From positions 71,001-135,000 of the forward strand of contig NZ_JAHKSN010000004.1 of the NCBI RefSeq assembly GCF_018863415.1: DNA of 64,000 nt, read 5' to 3'. The notes beneath the pieces were generated by a model, which saw only the letters and a list, made by a program, of their open reading frames with translations, was not told the origin of the DNA and made no database searches. This document shows, one piece after another, positions 55,885 through 64,000 of the stretch. Position 1 is the first letter of the stretch; every line of letters starts with the position of its first letter. A program made the position numbers and the translations under genes. The DNA is from Deinococcus aestuarii (lineage in GTDB: Bacteria > Deinococcota > Deinococci > Deinococcales > Deinococcaceae).

Positions 55885-56244
55885 ATGGGTGTGACAGGAT
55901 TTATCGGACGGGCGCTGCTGGCGAGCATCTTCATCAAAAACGGCCTCGATCACCTGCAAAATCCGGGGCCCATCGTGCGCGCGGCCAAGGGGGCCGAGAT
56001 TCCCCAGCCCGAACTCGCCGTCAAGGCCAACAGCGCCGTGATGCTCGGCGCGGGGGCCCTGCTCGCCCTGGGCATCGCCCCCCGCGCCGCGAGCACGGCC
56101 CTCGCCGCCAGCCTGATCCCCACCACCGTGATCGGTCACCCCTTCTGGGACAAGAACGGCGCCGAGCGCTTCCACCAGCAGACCCACTTCATGAAAAACC
56201 TCGCCCTCTTCGGGGCGCTGCTGGCGGTGGGGAGCCGGAAGTAG
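55885..56244 (+). CDS. DoxX family membrane protein
   Basis: The 119-aa protein has four hydrophobic segments and DoxX landmarks: GRALLASIFIKNGLDHLQNP, LAVKANSAVMLGAGALLALG, GHPFWDKNGAERFHQQTHFMKNLALFG (shown in part here). AGGAGG lies 6 bases before ATG 55885; an ATG two codons upstream is too close to it. DoxX proteins are linked to membrane redox complexes; role here unknown. Confidence 0.88.
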   Translation: MGVTGFIGRALLASIFIKNGLDHLQNPGPIVRAAKGAEIPQPELAVKANSAVMLGAGALLALGIAPRAASTALAASLIPTTVIGHPFWDKNGAERFHQQTHFMKNLALFGALLAVGSRK

Positions 56245-56250
56245 GGGGAA

Positions 56251-56273
56251 GCGGTCAGCTCTCAGCCGTCAGC
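56251..56273. repeat. Short CTGA/TCAG-rich intergenic repeat
   Basis: GCGGTCAGCTCTCAGCCGTC and three further bases; very similar words occur at 17311-17328, 21443-21457 and 48434-48463, always at or near gene ends. Confidence 0.5.
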
Positions 56274-56277
56274 AGGG

Positions 56278-56303
56278 GGCTCCCGGTGGGGGCCTCTTCT
56301 TCT
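56278..56303 (+). terminator. Intrinsic terminator after the DoxX gene
   Basis: GGCTCCC-GGT-GGGGGCC (one G-T pair) followed by TCTTCTTCT. Confidence 0.7.
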
Positions 56304-56366
56304 GGGTAAAGGGAGCTTGGGGTCAGGCCGCCGCCGGGCTCACGAAGGGCCGGGAGGATGGACGGC

Positions 56367-56585
56367 ATGACCGACTACAAGAGCCGGGAGCTGAACGACC
56401 CCAGCGACATCGACCTGCAAGACACCATCGACGAGGGGATGCAGGGGGCCTCCGGCGACATGAACGCGAACGGGCTGGAGGGCGGGGCGGACTCCGAGCA
56501 GAAGCTCGAAGAACTGGGCGAAAACCTCCAGGGCCTCACGGGAGCGGGCGGGGGCGCCCTGCCGGGGCCGAGCGACACCGAGTAG
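56367..56585 (+). CDS. Small acidic hydrophilic protein
   Basis: The 72-aa product (TDYKSRELNDPSDIDLQDTI and on) is acidic, Gly-rich and probably disordered. GGGAGG lies 9 bases before ATG 56367; an ATG three codons upstream touches the Shine-Dalgarno itself. A strong terminator follows, supporting a real transcript. Function unknown. Confidence 0.7.
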   Translation: MTDYKSRELNDPSDIDLQDTIDEGMQGASGDMNANGLEGGADSEQKLEELGENLQGLTGAGGGALPGPSDTE

Positions 56586-56601
56586 GCGGAAGAAATTCGC
56601 G

Positions 56602-56643
56602 GGGCGGCACAGGTCCCGAGTGGGGCCGGTGCCGCCCTTTTCC
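56602..56643 (+). terminator. Intrinsic terminator after the small acidic protein gene
   Basis: GGGCGGCAC and GTGCCGCCC form a 9-bp stem followed by TTTTCC. Confidence 0.9.
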
Positions 56644-56653
56644 TGTGACCCGC

Positions 56654-57580
56654 CTACAGCTCCAGTCCGTGCGGCGTCGGCACGCCCGAGGGAATCGCCG
56701 TCACCAGCACCTCGTACTTCCCGGTCACGAAGACCTTGAAGCCGTGCTTCTGAAGCTGGCGCCGGGCGGCGGCCACGTCGGCGAGGAGCAGGCTGAGGTC
56801 GGGCCGGGCGAAGTTACGCGTGCGGGCGCCGTAGCTCAGGAAGCCGTCCCGGTAACGGGCGTTCGGGAAGCCGAGGATCAGGCCCCCCGTGGGGGTCAGG
56901 TGCTCCCGCCGCAGGGCGCGGAGGACGCTTTCCAGCCCCACACCGGGGCTTTGCAGCAGGCTCAGCGCCAGCACGAGGTCGAAGCGGCCTAAGCCGGGGT
57001 CGGGGAGCGTGTTCACGTCGAGAGGCCGGAAGGTCGCGCGGGAGTGCCGGGCTCGGGCGAGCGCGAGGGCCGACTCGTCGAGGTCCACCCCGAGCACGTC
57101 GAAGCTCCGCTCCGGGAAGGCGAGGGGCAGCGCGTCCAGTTCCCGCCCCGCATTCACCCCCAGGGCGAGCACGCGCCCGCGGGCTGGCGGATTCACCCGC
57201 CTCAAGGCCTCCACCAGCGTGAACAGGAACATGGGGTCTTCGAGCTTGTCCACCCGGGCCCACTCGCCGCCCGCGCCGTAGCCCCCCGCGTCGGGGGCGG
57301 GCACGCTGGCATAGGTCCTCAGCCGCACCCGGACCCTCCCCGCCCCCGCCCGCTCGGGGGTGAGCAGATGCGCGCCCAGCAGCTCGGCGAGGTCGGCCCA
57401 GGTCTGCCAGGGGCGGTGCAGCCCGTACGGGCTGGGTTCGCCCGCGTAGAGACCCAGGCCCACGTCGGGATCGGGAACCGTCAACGTCACCTCCCCCCGC
57501 GCCGCCAGGGCCGCGCGCACGGCGGGCAGGATGACGGACAGGGGTTCGCGGGTGAACGTCAGGTCGGCAGCGGGGAGCAC
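56654..57580 (-). CDS. Class I SAM-dependent methyltransferase
   Basis: The 308-aa protein has an N-terminal ~130-residue part (DPDVGLGLYAGEPSPYG) and a methyltransferase domain with GRVLALGVNAGRELDAL (SAM loop) and VLGVDLDESALALARA, then FDLVLALSLLQSPG. The GTG at 57580 has TAGCCT 7 bases upstream and no Shine-Dalgarno. Substrate unknown; the N-terminal part may recognise it. Confidence 0.82.
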   Translation of the reverse strand: MLPAADLTFTREPLSVILPAVRAALAARGEVTLTVPDPDVGLGLYAGEPSPYGLHRPWQTWADLAELLGAHLLTPERAGAGRVRVRLRTYASVPAPDAGGYGAGGEWARVDKLEDPMFLFTLVEALRRVNPPARGRVLALGVNAGRELDALPLAFPERSFDVLGVDLDESALALARARHSRATFRPLDVNTLPDPGLGRFDLVLALSLLQSPGVGLESVLRALRREHLTPTGGLILGFPNARYRDGFLSYGARTRNFARPDLSLLLADVAAARRQLQKHGFKVFVTGKYEVLVTAIPSGVPTPHGLEL

Positions 57581-57601
57581 AGCTCGCAGGCTAGAGCGTG
57601 G

Positions 57602-57642
57602 GGACAAGAAAAGCCCCCGCCGGGCGTGAACCGGGCGGGGGG
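57602..57642 (-). terminator. Intrinsic terminator after the small helical protein gene
   Basis: A long GC stem (CCCCGCC..CGG with CCGGCGGGG) followed by CTTTTCTTG on the minus strand, 11 bases past the stop. Confidence 0.85.
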
Positions 57643-57653
57643 AGGAGGAGGGC

Positions 57654-57950
57654 TCAGCCCTGGAGCGCGGCGGCGAGCTGGCGCAGGCCGTCCTGGTCCT
57701 CGGCGGGGGCGGCGCTGGCGAGCCGCTCGGTCTCGCGGCCCAGGCCCGGCAGCAGGCCGGCGGCCTGATCCAGGTCACCCGAGGACAGGGCCCCTTGCAG
57801 CTCGGCGAGCTGGTCCACGAGCGTCTCGGCGCCCGGAACTCCGCTCAGGGTCTGGTGCCAGTCCATCACGACGCTCGCGGCGGCGCTGGGGTCCACGTCC
57901 GTGATCCCGCCCTGAAGAGCCTGCAAGGTCTGCTGAAGCTGTTCGTTCAT
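57654..57950 (-). CDS. Small helical hypothetical protein
   Basis: The 98-aa product is acidic and helical with repeated Leu/Ala/Gln (LQQTLQALQGGITDVDPSAA; DQLAELQGALSSGDLDQAAG), perhaps a helical bundle. AAAGGAGG lies 6 bases before the ATG, an unusually strong site. No family recognised. Confidence 0.75.
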   Translation of the reverse strand: MNEQLQQTLQALQGGITDVDPSAAASVVMDWHQTLSGVPGAETLVDQLAELQGALSSGDLDQAAGLLPGLGRETERLASAAPAEDQDGLRQLAAALQG

Positions 57951-58101
57951 GCCCTACCTCCTTTGAACTGGTCTTGCCCGGCCATCAGACCCCCCCGGGG
58001 GGCGGCAATATGTACAGGGTCCTACCATCTGCGCCCCGGCCGAACAGACATAGCGCCCCAGCCCACAAAGCTCTGGCCCCCCTTCCCGGAGATACTGCCC
58101 C

Positions 58102-58530
58102 ATGAGCCCCTACCGCGACGCCGCGCACCTTCAGGCCCTCCTCGACCGGGTGCTGCGGCAGGGCTACGCGGCCCCCGAGGCGGGCCTGATCCTGCGCCAG
58201 CGGTTGGCCGTGGCCTTCGTGCTCACGGCGCCCGAGTTACGTGCCCGGGTGGACGGCCGCGACGGGCAGGAGGCCCACGTCACCTTCGGGGAGGAGGCTG
58301 CCGGGCCCGCCGACCTGACCTTCCAGATGGACGGCAGCGCGGCGCACGCCTTCTGGATGGGCGAGCTGAACCCGGTCGCGGCGATGTCGTCGGGGCGGAT
58401 GCGCATCGGGGGTGGCCTGCTGCGCGCCCTGGCCCTCGCGCCGGGGCTGCCGCATCTCCAGCGGGCGTACCGGGAGGCGTACGCGGCGGACCCGGGGGAG
58501 GCTGGGCCCTTCTCTGAAACGGTGCGCTAG
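58102..58530 (+). CDS. SCP2 sterol-binding domain protein
   Basis: The 142-aa protein matches the SCP2 lipid-binding fold: HVTFGEEAAGPADLTFQMDG, AFWMGELNPVAAMSSGRMRI and GGLLRALALAPGLPHLQ. Bacterial members bind fatty or isoprenoid ligands. ATACT-GCCCC precedes the ATG (possible leaderless start). Its TAG overlaps the convergent MBL gene stop at a CTAG. Confidence 0.85.
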   Translation: MSPYRDAAHLQALLDRVLRQGYAAPEAGLILRQRLAVAFVLTAPELRARVDGRDGQEAHVTFGEEAAGPADLTFQMDGSAAHAFWMGELNPVAAMSSGRMRIGGGLLRALALAPGLPHLQRAYREAYAADPGEAGPFSETVR

Positions 58531-59291
58531 CGGGGGGCCGCCCGGGTCGCCCGCACGTTCAAGCCGTGCAGTTCCCGGTAGAAGTCGGCGTTCGGCACGT
58601 CCGCCAGGCCCAGGTCGGCGAGCGCCTCCTCGAAGGTGGTGTCGGGGTGGGCGGCCAGGCGGGCGAAGGAGGCGAGGTTGCGCTCGATCAGGGACGCGTC
58701 GTGCCCGCCGCCGTGGCAGGGCAGGATCACCGCCGGGTCCAGCGCCCGGAGACCCCGCATGGTGGCGAGCAGCACGGGCAGGTCGGCGTCCCTTTCGGCG
58801 TAGGGGAAGGGAAATTCCAGGGCGTCCGCCGCGAGCAGGAGGCGAGGTTCGGGAAGCCACACGACGAGTTGATCCGCGCTGTGCCCGGGGGCGGGTCGCA
58901 GTTCCAGCGTCAGGTCTCCCCCGTCGATGGTGAGGGAGCCGTCAAAGGTCACCGTCGGCGGGTGCAGGACCACTCCGGCGAAGCGGGCGTCCTCGGCCTG
59001 CTTGCGGGCCAGCTTGTCGCGTGCGGCCTGCGAGCGCAGGACTTCCCCCGCGAGGCGGCTCGCCAGGATGGGCGCGGGGTGCGGGCCGCCCGGCGCGAAC
59101 AGCGCGTTGCCCCAGGCGTGATCGAAGTGGCTGTGCGTGTTGACGACCAGCAGGGAGCGCCCCGCCAGATCGCCCTGCAAGAGCGCCAGCATCTGCGCGG
59201 CCTCCCCCGGGGTGCCGAAGGTGTCCACGACGACCACGTGCCGCCGCGTGACCACGGCGAAGCAGTCCACCTCGGTGCCTGACCGGAACAT
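58527..59291 (-). CDS. MBL-fold metallo-hydrolase
   Basis: The 254-aa enzyme has the metallo-beta-lactamase signature VNTHSHFDHAWGN (HxHxDH), a following His (PAPGHSADQL), Asp (LAADALEF) and C-terminal His (LPCHGGGHD). Two metal ions are expected. The N-terminus lacks a signal peptide. Substrate not deducible; GGAG lies about 10 bases before the ATG. Confidence 0.9.
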   Translation of the reverse strand: MFRSGTEVDCFAVVTRRHVVVVDTFGTPGEAAQMLALLQGDLAGRSLLVVNTHSHFDHAWGNALFAPGGPHPAPILASRLAGEVLRSQAARDKLARKQAEDARFAGVVLHPPTVTFDGSLTIDGGDLTLELRPAPGHSADQLVVWLPEPRLLLAADALEFPFPYAERDADLPVLLATMRGLRALDPAVILPCHGGGHDASLIERNLASFARLAAHPDTTFEEALADLGLADVPNADFYRELHGLNVRATRAAPR

Positions 59292-59323
59292 CCGCCGGCC
59301 GCTCCGTGATCACGGGAAGCACG

Positions 59324-60315
<992 letters not shown>

Positions 60316-60319
<4 letters not shown>

Positions 60320-61095
60320 GGCGTTTCCCCCCCTCCCAGCCTCCCCCACGAGGGGGGAGGAGTGAAGAGGAGTTCCCCCGCCAGCCGCGCCGCGTCCTCC
60401 AGCACCGAGGCGTAGGTGTGTTCGCCCGGCGTGCAGCGGCCCACCGCGTACACCCGCTCGAAGCGCCCCAGGCGGAAGCCGTCGAGTTCAGTTGGGGCCG
60501 GGGTCAGGAAGCGCACGTCGTAGGGCGGCGCCCCCTCCACCCCGGCGGCGGTCTGCTCGCCCCCGATCAGCCACACCCCGCTCCGGGCGAGGTCGTCGGC
60601 CAGGAAGTCGTAGGCGACCTCGGAAAGGCGCCCGGCTTCCTCCATCGTCTCGCCGATCAGGAGGCGGCCCTTGAGAAACGAACCGACCGCCAGGACGACG
60701 AGGCGGGCGCGCAGGGCCGGGCCCTCCCAGGTGGAGAGCGTGACCTCCCCCTCCCCCTCGTCCAGCTCGGTCACCGTGCTTTGCAGGAGGTGGATGCCCG
60801 CCGTGCCCTCGATCTCGGCCTTCAGGTGGCGGTGGAAGGTCCAGCCGTCCGTCTCGGGGGCGATCCGCCCGGCGACGAGGGCGAAGACGCTGCCCGGTGG
60901 AAAGCCCGCGCCCTCCACGGTCGGCTGATACAGGTTCCCGAGGTGGTCGAGGGCCTGCGAGACGAGGAGTACGTCGGCGCCCGAACGCGCGAGACGCCAG
61001 GCGAGTTCCGTGCCCGCGAGGCCCGCGCCGACCACGGCCACGTCGTAGAGGTGCCCCGGCTGCGGCTGGCTGCGGGGGTGAAGGGGTCCGAACAT
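60316..61095 (-). CDS. MnmG/GidA-related small FAD protein
   Basis: The 259-aa protein has a Rossmann FAD motif (YDVAVVGAGLAGTELAWRLA), a GidA-type VLAVGSFLKGRLLIGE segment and a second dinucleotide-like stretch near ERVYAVGRCTPGEH. It is only the FAD half of MnmG, like the GidA-related protein of Thermus. It overlaps trmB by 4 bases, suggesting a role in tRNA biology. TACACT lies 8 bases before the ATG. Exact activity unknown. Confidence 0.85.
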
Positions 61096-61130
61096 CAGGG
61101 GGGAGTGTAGAGCAGGCGGGGGGGAGACGG

Positions 61131-61603
61131 TCAGCTTGGATAAGCCTCACGCGCTCCCGAGAGCCACAGGAGATGGCGGGCCACCCCTTCGACGTGCTCG
61201 TCCCAGTGCGTCTGTGCGGTGAACTTCAGTAGCGAGACCGCCCCCAGGGGGTCCTGCCCTGCCAGCCGCAGGGCGCTCTCGAACTCTACAGCGATATCAG
61301 CCAGATCATCGGCAGCGTCGCCAATGTGGGTGGAAACATCATGGGTGAAGCCCTGTTCAGTCTCGCCGTCATAAAACCCAAGTTCGGGCCAGGAGTCGGA
61401 AATACGTGCCCGAAAGTCTCGGTAGAAAGAGCGCGGCTCGAAGTCGTCAGACCAACTCCAATCGTCGGGCAAACCCTGGACCTGCTGGAGCACCTCCAGA
61501 AGACGCTTCCTCAGTTCCAGAACTGACGCCGAGTTCCGCTTCAGAATCAGGAGTTGAGTAGGCTGCACGACTCCAGACAGGAATGCGGCGGCTTCCCGTT
61601 CCC

Positions 61604-61607
<4 letters not shown>
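61131..61607 (-). CDS. DUF5063-like protein
   Basis: The 158-aa helical protein has the DUF5063 plan: ELRKRLLEVLQQVQGLP, FYRDFRARISDSWPELGFYD, STHIGDAADDLADIAVEF and HWDEHVEGVARHLL. The GTG start overlaps the stop of the MBL gene (GTGA) with GGAG 5 bases upstream. Less GC-rich than neighbours. Function of DUF5063 is not established. Confidence 0.78.
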
Positions 61608-62550
<943 letters not shown>

Positions 62551-62554
<4 letters not shown>

Positions 62555-62859
62555 AGGGTGATCTCCCCTTCCCCCTCGCGGGGCGTCGCCGCGTTCAGGC
62601 GGTCAAGGTCGCGCTGGGCGGCCTCACGGCGCGCCCTGGTTTCCAGCGGCAGGAGGCGGACGGTCACGCCGTCGGGGCCGTCCTGCACGGCGAGGAGGTC
62701 GCCCTCACGCACCCCGTCCGGCAGGGCGGAGAGGGGCAGGTCGAAGGTGCGGCCGTCCCCCCGTTCTATCCGGGCGACAGGGCCACGCGGGCCGTCCTCG
62801 ATGCCGTCCACCGTCCAGCGTTCGGGGCCGTGGAAGTCGCGGCGTTCTTCGTCCTTCAC
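62551..62859 (-). CDS. DUF3006 domain protein
   Basis: The 102-aa protein contains RWTVDGIEDGPRGPVARIER, DLPLSALPDGVREGDLLAV, the DUF3006 pattern, a small beta domain often encoded beside ComEC-type MBL proteins, as here. The GTG has TACGCT 6 bases before it (leaderless). Likely translated with the MBL gene via a GTGA overlap. Confidence 0.85.
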
Positions 62860-62913
62860 CTGTACAGCGTAGCGCGGCGAACGGCCGAGCTGGGGGACGT
62901 GCCACACTGCCCC

Positions 62914-63465
62914 ATGCACCACGGCCTGACGCTGAGAGACGGCGACCTGAACCTGCGGCCCCTGACGGAGGGGGACACTTCGGCGCTGTGCGTGCTGGCG
63001 GTGGACTGCGGCGGCGAGTTGCGGTGGATGGGGTCGCCTCCGATCCTACCCGCCTACTACCGGGCCGCGCTGGACGCCCCCGACCAGATGCCCTTCGTGG
63101 TGGAGGTCGGCCACGAGCTGGCCGGGAGCACCCGTTACGGCGACATCCGCACCGCGAATTCTGGCCTGGAGATCGGGTGGACGTGGCTCCACCCCCGCTG
63201 GCACGGCACGGGCACAAATCGCCGCATGAAGCGCCTGCTGCTCGCCCACGCCTTCGAGGAGATGGGGATGGAGCGGGTGCAGCTCAAGACGGACCTTCTG
63301 AACACCCGCAGCCAGCGGGCCATCGAGGGACTTGGGGCCGTGCGTGAGGGCGTGCTGCGGCGGCACATGCGCAGGCCGGACGGGACGATGCGGGACACGG
63401 TGATGTACTCGGTGACGCGGGAGGAGTGGCCCGCTGTGGCCCGGCGACTCGCCGAACAGACCTAG
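62914..63465 (+). CDS. RimJ/RimL-type GNAT acetyltransferase
   Basis: The 183-aa product has LNLRPLTEGDTSAL, IGWTWLHPRWHGTGTNRRMK (acetyl-CoA region) and LNTRSQRAIEGLGAVREGVL, typical of RimJ/RimL family members that acetylate protein N-termini or small molecules. CACACT lies 5 bases before the ATG. Its promoter region is shared with the divergent DUF3006 gene, only 54 bases away. Confidence 0.88.
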   Translation: MHHGLTLRDGDLNLRPLTEGDTSALCVLAVDCGGELRWMGSPPILPAYYRAALDAPDQMPFVVEVGHELAGSTRYGDIRTANSGLEIGWTWLHPRWHGTGTNRRMKRLLLAHAFEEMGMERVQLKTDLLNTRSQRAIEGLGAVREGVLRRHMRRPDGTMRDTVMYSVTREEWPAVARRLAEQT

Positions 63466-63480
63466 CCTCCCCGAGCGACA

Positions 63481-63513
63481 GGGGCGGCCCCCTTCTTCCC
63501 GGTCGGCCGCCCC
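63481..63513. terminator. Bidirectional terminator between the acetyltransferase and speA genes
   Basis: GGGGCGGCC and GGCCGCCCC form a 9-bp stem with a 15-base loop; plus-strand tail is TCTTCCC. Confidence 0.7.
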
Positions 63514-63522
63514 TCTTCCCGC

Positions 63523-64000
<478 letters not shown>

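Overview
The window is a GC-rich chromosomal segment that reads as Deinococcus (Deinococcus-Thermus phylum). The evidence is a V/A-type ATP synthase operon in Thermus/Deinococcus order, a poxvirus-like topoisomerase IB, FrnE with its CXXC and CX4C motifs, a HAIR (HspR-type) operator before dnaK, a zinc-finger-less DnaJ, and many genes whose only start signal is a TANNNT box 5-8 bases before the start codon (leaderless transcription). No tRNA, rRNA, CRISPR array, transposase or phage gene was found, and no gene-free stretch exceeds 300 bases.

Layout. 1-6.5 kb: V-ATPase genes G-I-K-E-C-F-A and the first codons of B, all leftward. 6.8-8.5 kb: glnK-amt, ammonium sensing and uptake. 8.7-11.4 kb: M42 peptidase, an unknown gene coupled to pth, and a DUF427 gene. 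11.6-12.8 kb: an AT-rich orphan gene and a duplicated tail of the topoisomerase gene. 12.9-15.3 kb: ung, a small gene, topoisomerase IB and a DoxX-like gene with overlapping ends. 15.5-24.1 kb: a long leftward arginine/carbamoyl-phosphate cluster (argG, a DinB-like gene, two GNAT genes, argH, a HIT gene, two related GNAT genes, a probable N-acetylglutamate synthase, an unknown gene, carA), with two ARG-box-like sites before argG. 24.4-28.4 kb: an outer-surface-like protein, an aminotransferase, a LysE-type exporter, a PIN/Phd toxin-antitoxin pair, a lone DUF433 gene and an unknown gene. 28.4-34.4 kb: carB followed by an accessory stretch (unknown gene, second diverged carB tail coupled to an AT-rich HExxH protease gene, PIN/HTH toxin-antitoxin pair, orphan chimeric antitoxin).

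34-40.5 kb holds mostly single genes: hydrolase, SH3-Excalibur protein, MsrB, a GH5 glycosidase with a large internal insertion, FrnE and a type B carboxylesterase. 40.6-47.3 kb is the protein-quality region: ftsH diverges from dnaK-grpE-(VF530/ankyrin)-dnaJ across a HAIR operator and a sigma-70-type promoter. 47.4-53 kb: DUF4377 lipoprotein, CBS protein, a large secreted subtilase, an exported unknown and class II aldolase. 53-56.4 kb: LysN-like aminotransferase, murI-rph, DoxX and a small acidic protein. 56.6-64 kb: a methyltransferase, SCP2 and MBL proteins, a MnmG-like flavoprotein overlapping trmB, a DUF3006-MBL-DUF5063 operon, a RimJ-like acetyltransferase and the 3' part of arginine decarboxylase (speA).

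How the parts fit. GlnK/Amt supplies and senses nitrogen. carA and carB, about 11 kb apart and on opposite strands, make carbamoyl phosphate for arginine and pyrimidines. argG/argH and the NAGS-like enzyme make arginine, the LysE-type protein may export basic amino acids, and SpeA starts polyamine synthesis. MsrB, FrnE, Ung, topoisomerase IB, FtsH, the DnaK set and the secreted protease suit a stress-tolerant lifestyle.

Most notable signals: (1) two accessory insertions each flanked by a second copy of the neighbouring gene's 3' end (carB and topoisomerase IB), which looks like homology-facilitated uptake of foreign DNA; (2) a chimeric orphan antitoxin sharing its C-terminal tail with the adjacent intact antitoxin; (3) tandem ARG-box-like sites before argG; (4) a 14-codon open frame whose stop overlaps the ftsH start; (5) a GlnK lacking the Tyr51 uridylylation site.
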